Origin: Prosthecobacter debontii
GTDB taxonomy: Bacteria; Verrucomicrobiota; Verrucomicrobiia; Verrucomicrobiales; Verrucomicrobiaceae
DNA: 64,000 bases
NCBI GenBank assembly: GCA_945860295.1
Contig: CAMAQH010000007.1
Coordinates: 103,224 to 167,223, forward strand
Direction: 5' to 3'
Part shown: one piece after another, positions 18,343-27,939 of the stretch
How the letters are laid out: the number at the start of each line of letters is the position of its first letter
Numbering within the stretch: the stretch's first letter is position 1
Notes under the pieces: generated by a model
Seen by the model: only the letters and a program-made list of their open reading frames with translations
Database searches by the model: none
Told to the model about the DNA's origin: nothing
Made by a program: the position numbers and the translations under genes

Positions 18343-19346
18343 GCGCGAAGGACCTCGCGCTCACTGACTTGTCTGGCGATTACCGCGACGCAATCGCCCT
18401 GCTGCGTGAGGCAAGGCGCACGCATGGTGATGAGATAACCGCTGCTAGCGGCAACGATCTCCTCGGGCGCTCGATCCGGTCGCTCCAGATGATGGATGTA
18501 GCCAACGGTTTGGCCCTTTTTGACCTTCGCGCCGAGATCGACGGTGATTTCAAAGATGCCGGACTCGGGCGCGAGGATGTAGTCCTCACGATTCGTGGCC
18601 TGCGTGATGATCGGGGGAGCTTTGCGCGGCTGCACGCGACCTTTGAGAGCGCCAACATGGATGAGCACATTGCGCAGACCACTTTGCGTGATGCGATGCA
18701 CACTGGCAGGAATGCACTCGCCTCCGCCGAGTTCGGTGGTGATGACGAGCTTGCCCTGATTCTCCGCCTCGACGGGCAAGAGGCCTGTTCCCGCGATGTC
18801 GGCGTAGATGAAGCAAAACTCGGTGCCCCAGGCGAGCATGGCGGCGAACATCTTCGCCCGCTGCTCACGATCCGGCACCAAATGCATATGCGAGCATGGC
18901 ACGAACTCCATGCTGCGACCTCCGCTGTGGATGTCGATTACGACATCGCTGATTGGAAACAGCACCGTACGCAGGTAGTTCGCGATCTGGCTCGTGACTG
19001 GGCCTTCAGCATCGCCAGGAAAGGCACGGTTCATATTCATGCCATCAAGCGGCGACAAACGTGTGGCGGCGCGTGCTGCGGGCAAGTTGAGCGATGGAAT
19101 GAGAATGATCCGCCCCGTGACTTTCTCAGGCGTCAGTTCACGTGCGAGCTTCATGATGGCGATCTGCCCCTGATATTCGTCACCATGATTGCCACCAAGC
19201 ACGAGAACGGTCGGTACTTTGCCACGCGCGACAATGGTAATCGGCACCATCACATTTGCCCAACCACCGAGGTTGTGGGAATACGGGACTTGGAGAAAGC
19301 TCTGCTGCTTGCCGGGTTTATCGAGATCGAGGGAGGTGATGACCAT
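18339..19346 (-). CDS. Succinylglutamate desuccinylase/aspartoacylase family deacylase
   Basis: This 335-residue protein belongs to the M14-like AstE/AspA family. Zinc ligands are visible in GGNHGDEYQG (His and Glu) and DIHSGG (second His), and the expected Arg/Asn segment is DGMNMNRAFPG. The C-terminal ~90 residues form a small beta domain (SGIFEITVDLGAKVKKGQTV) like that of DoeB, the N-acetyl-diaminobutyrate deacetylase of ectoine breakdown, so deacylation of an N-acyl amino acid is likely. No ectoine genes are near, and I do not assign doeB. It starts 8 bp after the DUF1549/1553 gene and its stop overlaps the MFS start. Confidence 0.88.
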   Translation of the reverse strand: MVITSLDLDKPGKQQSFLQVPYSHNLGGWANVMVPITIVARGKVPTVLVLGGNHGDEYQGQIAIMKLARELTPEKVTGRIILIPSLNLPAARAATRLSPLDGMNMNRAFPGDAEGPVTSQIANYLRTVLFPISDVVIDIHSGGRSMEFVPCSHMHLVPDREQRAKMFAAMLAWGTEFCFIYADIAGTGLLPVEAENQGKLVITTELGGGECIPASVHRITQSGLRNVLIHVGALKGRVQPRKAPPIITQATNREDYILAPESGIFEITVDLGAKVKKGQTVGYIHHLERPDRAPEEIVAASSGYLITMRAPCLTQQGDCVAVIARQVSEREVLRA

Positions 19347-19354
19347 AAAAGCGG

Positions 19355-21496
19355 CTACTGGCGGTTGATGAATTCGTCTAGATTAAGGATCACACGAGCG
19401 GTGGCGACGAGTGTGGCGGCTTCGACGGCTTCACTGTGCTGCACAGCCTTTTCATGAGTTCCGAGTGTTTTGAGAGCTTCAGCACCTCCGTTTTGCACGC
19501 GGGTTTTTTGTTCAGAATGGAAGGCCCGGAGCCGCGAAAGCTCCTCGGCACGCGGTTCTCGGTTCAAAACGAGGCGGAAGAGCTTTTGCAGGCGCTTCGG
19601 CGCTTCGGCGGGGCTTTGGTACAAGACTCGGAGAGCAAGCAATTGTGCCGCTTCGACGAAAACGCCGTCGTTCATCATCGTGAGGGCTTGCAGTGGCGTG
19701 TTGCTGCGTTCGCGGCGCACGCAGGCATCGGCGGCATCGGGCGCGTCGAACGTCGAGAGTGTGGGATAAAGCACACTGCGTAGCGTAATGATATAGAGGC
19801 TGCGGCGGTAGATTTCATTGCCAGGGCTGGCCTTCCAGTTCGACGAGCGGCCGACATCAAACACATCTTCTGGCAGCGGAGGGCGGAAGCTCGGCCCGCC
19901 GATGGTGGGCTTCAACAGCCCGCTGACGGCGAGCGCGGAGTCGCGCAGGATTTCCGCATCAAGACGTAGGCGGTTTTGGCGGGAGAGCAGGCGGTTCAGC
20001 GGATCGACTATGACGATGTCATCGCGATGCACGGAGGATAGCTTGTAGGTCGCCGAGGTGACGATGAGCTTGATGAGCTGTTTGCGGCTCCAGCCCTGGC
20101 GCATGAACTCGGAGGCCAGCCAGTCGAGCAGTTCAGGATGCGAAGGCGGCTCGCCAGTAGTACCGAAGTCGTCGGGTGTGCTGACCAGACCGGTGCCGAA
20201 AAGCTTGCTCCAGATTTGATTCACCGCGACGCGGCTGGTTAGCGGATGCTGCGGCGAGACGAGCCACTTGGCGAGATCAAGACGGCTCGGCTCTGGCTGC
20301 GCACGCTTGCTCATCGGTGGCAGGGCCGAAAGGCCTGCTGGGATGACATCGGGGCCACGACGGGTGTAATCACCCGCCATGTGGACATAAGTCTGGCGGC
20401 GATCCTTCGTCACCTCGGCCAGCGCCGGTGCTTTGGTGTTCGGCTCGTCTTGATCGACGGTGTTGTCGAAGAAGGCGTAGAAGCTGTAGTAATCGCGGAT
20501 GGTGATCGGATCGTATTTGTGCGTGTGGCACTGCGCACAGCCGACGGTGAGGCCCATCCAAACGCGGCCAGTCGTGTTGACGCGATCGGCGAGGTTTTGG
20601 AAACGCGCTTCTTCTTTGTCGAGGCCCGCTTCCGTGTTCAGCGCGGCATTGCGATGAAAGCCGGTGGCGGCGATTTGCTCGCGTGTGGGATTAGGCAGTA
20701 AATCACCGGCGATTTGCTCGATGGTGAATTGATCGAAAGACAGGTCGCGGTTGATGGCGTCGATCACCCAGTCGCGATAACGGTAAGCATTCGGGCGCAG
20801 GCCATCGCCGAGGAAGCCGCTGCTGTCGGCATAACGCGCCATGTCCAGCCAGTGACGTGCCCAGCGCTCACCGAAGTTGGGCGAAGCCAAAAGGCGGTCC
20901 ACGAGGGTGGCATATTTGTCGTCAGACCAGTCGGACGTGACTGACAAGTCGGATGAAGTGGGGGGCAGGCCTGTGAGATCGAGGAAGACGCGTCGGATCA
21001 GCGTGATGGGATCGGCTTTGGTAGCAGGCTTGAGATCATGTTTGGCGAGATCGTTCTCGATGAAGGCGTCGATGGGGTTTGTGTTCTTCGAGATCGGCAC
21101 GGTGGGCCGTTTGATCGGCTCAAAGGCCCAGTGATTCTGATATTCGGCCCCTTCAGCAATCCAGCGGCGGAACAGCTCACGCTCCGCTTTCGTGAGCTGC
21201 TTCGGCGAGGATGGCGGAGGCATCACATCATCGGGATCAGCGGTGGTGATGCGATGCCAGAACTCGCTGTCATCCGGTTTGCCGGGCTTGATGGCTTCCT
21301 TCACCGCCTCAGCACGCACATCGAGCCGTAGATCGGCCTCACGTTTGTCTTCGTCAGGACCGTGGCAGGCGTAACACTTTGCCGCGAGAACCGGGCGGAT
21401 GTCACGATTGAATTCGACCTTAGTGTTCGAAGACGCGGCGAAGCTGGCTCCGGAGAGCAGAACGGGCAGGGCTAAGAATGGCAGTCGGAGAAGCAC
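19355..21496 (-). CDS. DUF1549/DUF1553 cytochrome-type secreted protein (short form)
   Basis: This 713-residue protein has a signal peptide (1-21) and a planctomycete-type cytochrome c motif C41-Y-A-C44-H45. The DUF1549 domain follows at about 120-340, with [28 protein letters not shown] and a second CxxCH in [16 protein letters not shown]1553 is at about 405-680, with [20 protein letters not shown] and [11 protein letters not shown]. The large insert usually found between the two domains is absent, so this is a compact member. The family is specific to Planctomycetes and Verrucomicrobia, and its reaction is unknown. It is directly upstream (8 bp) of the deacylase gene and probably opens the catabolic operon. 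A 242-bp gap separates it from the DUF1501 gene upstream. Confidence 0.95.
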   Translation of the reverse strand: MLLRLPFLALPVLLSGASFAASSNTKVEFNRDIRPVLAAKCYACHGPDEDKREADLRLDVRAEAVKEAIKPGKPDDSEFWHRITTADPDDVMPPPSSPKQLTKAERELFRRWIAEGAEYQNHWAFEPIKRPTVPISKNTNPIDAFIENDLAKHDLKPATKADPITLIRRVFLDLTGLPPTSSDLSVTSDWSDDKYATLVDRLLASPNFGERWARHWLDMARYADSSGFLGDGLRPNAYRYRDWVIDAINRDLSFDQFTIEQIAGDLLPNPTREQIAATGFHRNAALNTEAGLDKEEARFQNLADRVNTTGRVWMGLTVGCAQCHTHKYDPITIRDYYSFYAFFDNTVDQDEPNTKAPALAEVTKDRRQTYVHMAGDYTRRGPDVIPAGLSALPPMSKRAQPEPSRLDLAKWLVSPQHPLTSRVAVNQIWSKLFGTGLVSTPDDFGTTGEPPSHPELLDWLASEFMRQGWSRKQLIKLIVTSATYKLSSVHRDDIVIVDPLNRLLSRQNRLRLDAEILRDSALAVSGLLKPTIGGPSFRPPLPEDVFDVGRSSNWKASPGNEIYRRSLYIITLRSVLYPTLSTFDAPDAADACVRRERSNTPLQALTMMNDGVFVEAAQLLALRVLYQSPAEAPKRLQKLFRLVLNREPRAEELSRLRAFHSEQKTRVQNGGAEALKTLGTHEKAVQHSEAVEAATLVATARVILNLDEFINRQ

Positions 21497-21738
21497 GCGG
21501 GCAGGACTGATTCAAACGAACAGCAGAGCTGTTTTCGTGCGCACAACAGGAGAATACCTGCCAGAAAGCGAGCGATGCCCACACCGATGATCGCCCTGGC
21601 ATTTGGAAGAGGAAACATCAGCTTCGGCTGAGTCTAGCAATGAGAATGCAGGCTGAGGCGGCGCATGTCTCCGCACAAGTGGCGAGTCATGAGTCTTCGC
21701 GAATTCGCCGAAAGACTGAAGATCATTCCCTCTCCAAA

Positions 21739-23160
21739 TCACGCAATCAGCCCCTTCACCACATGGCTCTGCTCCACGCCAGTCAGGCGGAAATCGAGGC
21801 CCTGTGAGCGGAAGGTGAAGCGCTCGTGGTCGATGCCGAGTTGGTGCATGACGGTGGCGTGAAGGTCTCGGACGTGGACGGGATTTTCGGCGACGTTGTA
21901 GCTGAAGTCGTCTGTCGCGCCATACGTCGTGCCGTGTTTCACGCCAGCACCGGCCATCCACATCGTGAAGCAGCGTGGATGATGATCGCGGCCCGCCTCG
22001 GGGCTGTCCCACTTGCCTTGGCCAGCGACGCCACGACCAAACTCACCGCCCCAAATGACGAGCGTTTCATCCAACATGCCGCGTTGTTTCAAGTCTTTGA
22101 TCAGCGCCGCACTGGGTTGATCGGTGTCGCGACAACGTGCGCTGCACCAGCTTGGCAAACGGCTGTGATGATCCCAATCGGGATGGAACAATTGGATGAA
22201 ACGCACGCCACGCTCAGCCAGCCGTCGCGCGAGGATACAGTTTGCTGCGTAGCTGCCCGCACGTCGCGAATCCGGCCCATACATGTCGAAAACATGATCC
22301 GGCTCATCACTGAGATCCGTCAGCTCCGGCACGCTCGCTTGCATACGATACGCCATCTCGTATTGGCGGATACGCGTGGTGATTTCGGGATCTTGTGTTT
22401 GCTCGAAATGCATCTGATTGATCTCCGCCAGACCGTCGAGCATGCCACGGCGCAGATGACGCGGCAGCCCCTCGGGATCGGTCAGATACAAAACGGGGTC
22501 CTTCGAGTTGCGCAGCTTCACGCCTTGATAACGGCTCGGCAGAAAGCCGCTGCCCCAATAGTGATCGTATAGCGGCTGATCACTCGGGCGCTGCATCTTG
22601 GAAATGAGCACGAGGTAGTCCGGCAGGTTGCGGTTCATGCTGCCGAGGCCGTAGCTGATCCACGCGCCCATGCTCGGTCGGCCCGGAAGCTGATGCCCCG
22701 TCAAGAACTGCGTCATCGCTGGTGCATGGTTAATTTGATCCGTCGTCATCGACTTGATGAAGCACAGATCATCCGCCACCTCGCCGAGATGTGGCAACCA
22801 TTCGCTAATGGTCGAGCCGCTCTGTCCATGGCGTGAAAATTTCGTGATGCCTGGCAGGATAAGCTGCTTTTGGCCGGAGGTCATCGTCGTGAGCCGCTGA
22901 CCGTTGCGCACCGACTCCGGCAGCTCTTTGCCCGCCCATTGCATGAGTCCTGGCTTGTGATCAAACAACTCCAACTGCGAGGGACCACCGGACTGTGTGA
23001 GGAAGATCACGCGCTTCGCCTTCGCAGCAAAATGCGGCAACTGTGGCAAGCCAACCGACTCCTGCTGACCCATCGCATGGAGTGCCATCGCGCCGACGGA
23101 AACGCCGGTGCATTGGCCGAGGAAGTAGCGGCGCGTAGTTTGGAGAGAATGTTCACTCAT
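21739..23160 (-). CDS. DUF1501 domain Tat-exported protein
   Basis: This 473-residue protein has a Tat leader (R10-R11-Y-F-L) and the DUF1501 signatures FLTQSGGPSQLELFDHKP, LTGHQLPGRPSMGAWISYG, QLFHPDWDHHSRL and VIWGGEFGRGVAGQGKWD. The C-terminus QGLDFRLTGVEQSHVVKG is typical. It overlaps the end of the upstream DUF1549/DUF1553 gene by 8 bp (23153-23160). The pair is therefore translationally linked and probably works together in the periplasm. The 242 bp after its end (to 21497) hold no gene I can see. Confidence 0.95.
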   Translation of the reverse strand: MSEHSLQTTRRYFLGQCTGVSVGAMALHAMGQQESVGLPQLPHFAAKAKRVIFLTQSGGPSQLELFDHKPGLMQWAGKELPESVRNGQRLTTMTSGQKQLILPGITKFSRHGQSGSTISEWLPHLGEVADDLCFIKSMTTDQINHAPAMTQFLTGHQLPGRPSMGAWISYGLGSMNRNLPDYLVLISKMQRPSDQPLYDHYWGSGFLPSRYQGVKLRNSKDPVLYLTDPEGLPRHLRRGMLDGLAEINQMHFEQTQDPEITTRIRQYEMAYRMQASVPELTDLSDEPDHVFDMYGPDSRRAGSYAANCILARRLAERGVRFIQLFHPDWDHHSRLPSWCSARCRDTDQPSAALIKDLKQRGMLDETLVIWGGEFGRGVAGQGKWDSPEAGRDHHPRCFTMWMAGAGVKHGTTYGATDDFSYNVAENPVHVRDLHATVMHQLGIDHERFTFRSQGLDFRLTGVEQSHVVKGLIA

Positions 23161-26038
23161 GGGTCATGGCTTGATCGAGGTTAAGCACCAAGCTGGCGAT
23201 GAGCGTGTGCGCTGCGAGTTCGGGTGTGGATTTAAGCTTTGCGGCATCGGCGGGATGATCGCGGTAGTGAGTCAGTGCGCGATCGAGTTCGCGCTGGATC
23301 ACGGAAAGCTCGCGCGGGGTGGCTTGGCGAGTCAGGACAGCTTGATAGAGGAGTTGCAGTCGATCATTGGGAGAAGCGAGCATCTGCTTGGCGAGTGCTT
23401 GCGCAGCTTCCATCATCGTCTCGTCGTTCAAGAGTGTGAGTGCTTGCAGCGGTGTGTTCGTGCGTGTCATCGATACTTCACACACGCGACGTTGAGCGCT
23501 GTCGAAGAGGAAGGTCGGCGCGATGCTGCGACGCCAGAAGGCATAGAGCGTGCGGCGATGCTGAGCGGCGCCTTGGCTCGGTTCATAGGTGAAGCGGCCC
23601 ATAAAGATCTCTTCCCACACGCCTTCGGGTTGATGCGGACGAACAGGTGGACCACCGAGCGCTGAATTGAGTAGACCTGCGGATTGCAAGGCGGCATCAC
23701 GCAGCATCCAGGCAGGTAAACGGAAGCGCGGGCCGCGTGAGAGAAGAAGATTGGTCGGATCGGCCTGATCCGTCTGATTTGAAGCTTGCTGATACGTCTC
23801 GCTGCTGAGGATCAGCTTGATGAGATGCTTCACGTCCCAACCATGCTCCATGAAATCGACGGCAAGCCAGTCGAGCAACTCAGGATGCGATGGGCGCTGG
23901 CCTTGAAGACCAAAATCATCCGGCGTGCGCACGAGTCCGGCCCCGAAAAACATCTGCCAGAGATTATTGACGAACACACGAGCGGTGAGCGGGTTATCTT
24001 TTGATGTGAGCCACTTAGCGAGGCCCATGCGATCGCGGGTGAGGTCGGCAGGCCACGGTGCGATGGCGGCGGGCACGTCACGCTTCACCACGTCGCCTTT
24101 TTTATCCCACACGCCACGAACCAGCACATGTGTGTCGCGCGGCTCTTTACGCTCGGCGAGAACCATAACGTTGAGTTTGCCTGCGGCAGTGGTGACTTCT
24201 TTGAGCTGCGCAGTGGCAAGGTCGAGCGATGCCTTGGCGGTTTGATAGGGCGCGTGGTCTTCGAGAAACTGCGCCATGAGTCGATCCTTCTCGATGTGGC
24301 CTTTGGCGAGTTGTTCGAGAGTTGAAGGAGCAAGCTCACGCACCGCCGGCCCAGGTTGATCGGATGCGAAAAGACGAAACTTCGCGATGTTGGCATCGCC
24401 ATTGGTGGAGCGATGGCGAAGCTCGAAAATGAGCTCTTCATCGCTATCAAGCACGAGAGGTTTGGCGAGAGCATAAAGAGCGGTGTGGGGCTGATCTTTG
24501 GGGAAGCCTTTGGTCGTCCAGCCGTTGCGTGGATCATCGTCGAGAGTGCCTTTCACGTCGCCATACTCGCGGGCTTTGCCTTCGATCTTGGTATCGGCCA
24601 CGGCATTGCTTACGAGGATGTCGCGGATCTGCGAGCTGCCTTTTCGACGAACTTGAACCTTGATGTCGGTGAGGATGAACTCGCCTGTCTTTCCGCGTGA
24701 AAGCACGCCGTCTTGCGGTAACACTTCGAGCTTCAAACCGGTGATGCGCGGCAGTTTGATCGGCGCGATGAGGCGATAGTCGTCCTGCTTCGGATTAGGG
24801 CCACTGGCGCTGACGATGGCGTCTTTATCCTGAGCGAGCTCGGTGCCTTCCTGGGACTCCAAAAGACCACGCACGTCATGCCAGGCTTTGAAGTCGGCCT
24901 TCACGTTGCTTTGGCGTTCACTGAGCCATTTCGCGAAGGGTTTCTCGGCTTCCTGACGCGCCTTGCCTTCGATGGGCTTGCGCTGATCGACGAGTTGTTG
25001 CGCCTCTGCGACAGCACGCTTGGCATGAGGTGATTGATAGCTCAGGTAGGGCTTTGCAGCCGTGCCAGCAGCCCCGTCTTCGTCGATGCTGTTGAAGAAG
25101 GCATTCAGACTGTAGTAGTCCGAGTGTGTGATGGGATCGAACTTGTGCGAATGGCACTGCGTGCAGCCAAGCGTGAGCCCAAGCCAGACCGTGCCCATCG
25201 TGTTCACGCGGTCGATGACGTAGTCGATGCGGGACTCTTCTTTGTCGCGACCGCCTTCACCATTGGTCATGTGGTTACGATGGAAACACGTCGCGATTTT
25301 TTGCTCCGGCGTGGCATTCGGCAGCAAATCACCCGCGAACTGCTCCAGCGTGAACTGATCGAACGGCTTGTTCGCATTGAACGACTCGACGACGTAATCC
25401 CGCCAAGCCCAATTGGTGCGCGTGGCATCAGATTGGAATCCATCGGTGTCCGAATAACGCGCTGCATCGAGCCACCACATGGCCATACGCTCACCGAAGT
25501 GCGGCGAGGCCAAAAGGCTATCCACGGTTTGCTCCGAAGACGGCGGCAACCCCGTGAGATCAAACGACAGTCGGCGCTTCAGCGTGTGCTCTGGGGCAGC
25601 TTTGGAAAGCTTGAGGCCTTTTTGTGCTAGCTTGGCTTTGACGAAGAAATCCACTGGATTTCCCTCCGCGGGTACTTTGACTGGCTTCTCAAAGGACCAG
25701 TGTTTGCCCCATTTCGCACCTTCAGCAATCCAGCGCTTCAACGTGTCGATCTGCTCAGTGTTCAACTTCGGTTTATGCGACTTTGGCGGCGGCATGATCT
25801 CCTCGGGATCGTCGGAGATGATGCGAGCGATGAGGTCACCCGATTTGATGACCTCACTCGCGCTTTCTTGAGTGTCGAGTCGGAGATCAGCTTTGCGGTG
25901 GCTCTCATCCTGACCATGGCAGGTGAGGCAGTTATCCGAAAGTAAAGGCAGCACATCACGGCTAAAACTTATCGGCTCCGCTTGCACAGCGGAGACGATG
26001 AGGAATGGAAACAGGCTTTTAAACATCTGACGAAACAT
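23153..26038 (-). CDS. DUF1549/DUF1553 cytochrome-type secreted protein
   Basis: I favour the ATG at 26038 (961 residues). The open frame extends upstream to 26209 but would overlap the divergent tspO gene, and from 26038 a normal signal peptide is obtained (MFRQMFKSLFPFLIVSAVQA). ATGs at 26026 and 26062 are alternatives, and no strong Shine-Dalgarno decides between them. The haem-type motif is C37-L-T-C40-H41. DUF1549 runs at about 125-310 with a second CxxCH in GCTQCHSHKFDPI. A ~330-residue insert (about 320-650) includes a strand-rich part (LPRITGLKLEVLPQDG) resembling a carbohydrate-binding or discoidin-like domain. DUF1553 follows at about 660-930. It is the first gene of the DUF1549/DUF1501 pair. 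Confidence 0.94.
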   Translation of the reverse strand: MFRQMFKSLFPFLIVSAVQAEPISFSRDVLPLLSDNCLTCHGQDESHRKADLRLDTQESASEVIKSGDLIARIISDDPEEIMPPPKSHKPKLNTEQIDTLKRWIAEGAKWGKHWSFEKPVKVPAEGNPVDFFVKAKLAQKGLKLSKAAPEHTLKRRLSFDLTGLPPSSEQTVDSLLASPHFGERMAMWWLDAARYSDTDGFQSDATRTNWAWRDYVVESFNANKPFDQFTLEQFAGDLLPNATPEQKIATCFHRNHMTNGEGGRDKEESRIDYVIDRVNTMGTVWLGLTLGCTQCHSHKFDPITHSDYYSLNAFFNSIDEDGAAGTAAKPYLSYQSPHAKRAVAEAQQLVDQRKPIEGKARQEAEKPFAKWLSERQSNVKADFKAWHDVRGLLESQEGTELAQDKDAIVSASGPNPKQDDYRLIAPIKLPRITGLKLEVLPQDGVLSRGKTGEFILTDIKVQVRRKGSSQIRDILVSNAVADTKIEGKAREYGDVKGTLDDDPRNGWTTKGFPKDQPHTALYALAKPLVLDSDEELIFELRHRSTNGDANIAKFRLFASDQPGPAVRELAPSTLEQLAKGHIEKDRLMAQFLEDHAPYQTAKASLDLATAQLKEVTTAAGKLNVMVLAERKEPRDTHVLVRGVWDKKGDVVKRDVPAAIAPWPADLTRDRMGLAKWLTSKDNPLTARVFVNNLWQMFFGAGLVRTPDDFGLQGQRPSHPELLDWLAVDFMEHGWDVKHLIKLILSSETYQQASNQTDQADPTNLLLSRGPRFRLPAWMLRDAALQSAGLLNSALGGPPVRPHQPEGVWEEIFMGRFTYEPSQGAAQHRRTLYAFWRRSIAPTFLFDSAQRRVCEVSMTRTNTPLQALTLLNDETMMEAAQALAKQMLASPNDRLQLLYQAVLTRQATPRELSVIQRELDRALTHYRDHPADAAKLKSTPELAAHTLIASLVLNLDQAMTHE

Positions 26039-26147
26039 GCCGAAAGAAACGCCACTGAACATGCAAGGTGCAGGCATATGCTTTGGACAATCCTGATCTT
26101 TTTTTGCTCGCAGGTGCAAACCAACGGCAGGCATACTCAAAAAAACC

Positions 26148-26624
26148 ATGAGCGACTCCAACTCCAAACTCCACAATGCATTGGCACTCGTCGGCTTCAT
26201 CGTCATCACCTTCTGCGCACCGTTGTTGCGTGTCGGCTCGATGCCAGGCGCGTGGTATGCAGCCTTGCAAAAGCCGTCATGGAATCCTCCAGCCTGGTTG
26301 TTTGGTCCTGCAAGGACGCTGCTTTACACGCTAATGGCAGTGGCCGCGTGGCTGGTCTGGAAGCGCGTCGGTTTCTCGCGACCAATCGCGCTCTATTTTG
26401 CACAACTAGCGCTCAATGCCGCCTGGACTCCGATCTTCTTTGGCGCACATCAACTTGGCTGGGCGCTGATCGAGATCGTTGTGATATGGATCGCGATTTT
26501 GCTCACGCTACTGAGTTTTCGGCGTGCTGGCACAACAGCGGGATGGCTACTCGTGCCGTATCTGGCCTGGGTCAGCTTTGCGAGCTTTCTTAACTTCACG
26601 CTGTGGCGTTTGAATCCCGCGTGA
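26148..26624 (+). CDS. tspO: TspO/MBR family tryptophan-rich sensory membrane protein
   Basis: This 158-residue protein has five membrane segments. It carries the diagnostic TspO signature: KPSWNPPAWLFGPARTLLY after helix 1, LNAAWTPIFFG in helix 3, and VPYLAWVSFASFLNFTLW at the end. TspO binds porphyrins and related tetrapyrroles and acts in stress signalling or porphyrin degradation. Family length is about 150-160 residues, so it is complete. The gene is divergent from the DUF1549/1553 gene, with ~110 bp between them. It is followed 40 bp later by an oxidoreductase gene of unrelated function. I saw no photosensory or haem gene nearby. Confidence 0.95.
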   Translation: MSDSNSKLHNALALVGFIVITFCAPLLRVGSMPGAWYAALQKPSWNPPAWLFGPARTLLYTLMAVAAWLVWKRVGFSRPIALYFAQLALNAAWTPIFFGAHQLGWALIEIVVIWIAILLTLLSFRRAGTTAGWLLVPYLAWVSFASFLNFTLWRLNPA

Positions 26625-26664
26625 TGAAATCCAAGGTAGCGCGGCGTTTCTTTGATCTCCAACC

Positions 26665-27933
26665 ATGATCACAAACCGCCGTCAGTTCCTACGCTCCACC
26701 TTTCCACTCATCTTGCCAGCCGCCGTGCTGGGTCGAGCAGGAGCTGTTTCTCCGAATGGTAAAATCCGCCTCGCATGCATTGGTGTCGGTGGTCAGGGCA
26801 CGAGCAACATGCGCGCCTTTCTCGCTGATGAGCGCGTGCAAGTCGTGGCCATTTGTGATGTCGATGGACAGCATCGCGACAGCGCCATGAATTTGGCCAA
26901 GCTCACGAAGGCTGACTGCTACAATGACTTCCGTGAAGTGATCGCGCGCAGTGATGTTGATGCTGTCTTGAATGCCACGCCCGATCACTGGCACTCACAC
27001 ATCGCCGTCGCCGCCGCGAAGGCGGGCAAGGATCTCTATTCTGAGAAGCCTCTCGGGGCCAGTATCGTCGAAGGCCGTGCCATCTGTCAGGCAGTGAGTG
27101 ACAACAAACGTGTGCTGCAATGCGGCACCTGGAGGCGCTCGGGACTCAAGGTGCGGATGGCCTGCGAACTCGTGCGCAACGGCTACATCGGTGAACTCAA
27201 GGAGATCGAAGTCGGCGTGCCCGGCACCTTCGCCATTCGCGGCGGATTCACAGGGCTTGAAGGACCTGAATCTGTGCCTGCGCATCTCGATTACGCCATG
27301 TGGATGGGCAGTTCGCCTGAGCGGCCCTACACCGCCGCGCGCTGTCATTTTAACTTTCGCTGGATCGACGACTACGCTCCCGGCTACATCACCGACTGGG
27401 GTGCGCATTTTGTCGATGTCGCCCAATGGGGAGCAGGCATGGATGACACGACTCCCGTCGAAGTCAGTGCGACGCAGATCAAGCGCCGAACCAAAAGCAT
27501 TTACGACGCGCCCGAGCAGTTCCGCATCGAGTATCGCTACGTAAATGGGCTGAAGCTGACGATGTTTAGCACCGATGACAAGGCCACCTATGGCACCAAA
27601 TTTATAGGCAGTGAAGGCTGGGTGTTTAGTGAGAGCGAGACGCTCAAAGCCAGTTCGCTCGACATCCTGCGTATCAAGATGAAGGACAGCGACACGCGGC
27701 TCTTTGTTTCCAAGCATCATCACCGCAACTTCATCGACGCCGTGCTCACGCGCGGTCCCACTGCCGCATCTGCCGAGACCGCGCAGCGCGCCGCCACCAT
27801 CTGCCACATGGGCACCATCGCCGCGAAGATCGGCCAGCCTTTGAAGTTTGATCCGAAGGCCGAGCGCTTTGAATCCAACGATGCTGCCAATGCTCTGATC
27901 ATGCGCTCCATGCGCGGACCTTGGACAATCTAA
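26665..27933 (+). CDS. Gfo/Idh/MocA family oxidoreductase, Tat-exported
   Basis: This 422-residue protein starts with a Tat leader (NRRQFLRSTFPLILPAAVLG). The Rossmann domain follows, with the dinucleotide loop CIGVGGQGTSN near residues 35-45 and the conserved EKPLG motif (LYSEKPLGASI, about 132) holding the catalytic-type lysine. The second domain is the usual mixed alpha/beta (GFTGLEGPESVPAHLDYAMW). Exported members are common in Verrucomicrobia and are thought to oxidise or hydrolyse sugars using tightly bound NAD(H). It heads a three-gene operon with an SGNH esterase (6-bp gap) and an isochorismatase-SGNH fusion (12-bp gap), suggesting action on a decorated sugar. Confidence 0.94.
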   Translation: MITNRRQFLRSTFPLILPAAVLGRAGAVSPNGKIRLACIGVGGQGTSNMRAFLADERVQVVAICDVDGQHRDSAMNLAKLTKADCYNDFREVIARSDVDAVLNATPDHWHSHIAVAAAKAGKDLYSEKPLGASIVEGRAICQAVSDNKRVLQCGTWRRSGLKVRMACELVRNGYIGELKEIEVGVPGTFAIRGGFTGLEGPESVPAHLDYAMWMGSSPERPYTAARCHFNFRWIDDYAPGYITDWGAHFVDVAQWGAGMDDTTPVEVSATQIKRRTKSIYDAPEQFRIEYRYVNGLKLTMFSTDDKATYGTKFIGSEGWVFSESETLKASSLDILRIKMKDSDTRLFVSKHHHRNFIDAVLTRGPTAASAETAQRAATICHMGTIAAKIGQPLKFDPKAERFESNDAANALIMRSMRGPWTI

Positions 27934-27939
27934 CCTGTC

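Noticed and set aside
18369..19457. + strand open frame (362 codons)
   Set aside because: It is antisense to the deacylase gene, whose zinc motifs are clear.
21512..22012. - strand frame after the DUF1501 gene
   Set aside because: It overlaps the DUF1501 coding region in another frame and has no protein-like pattern. The real gene ends at 21739.
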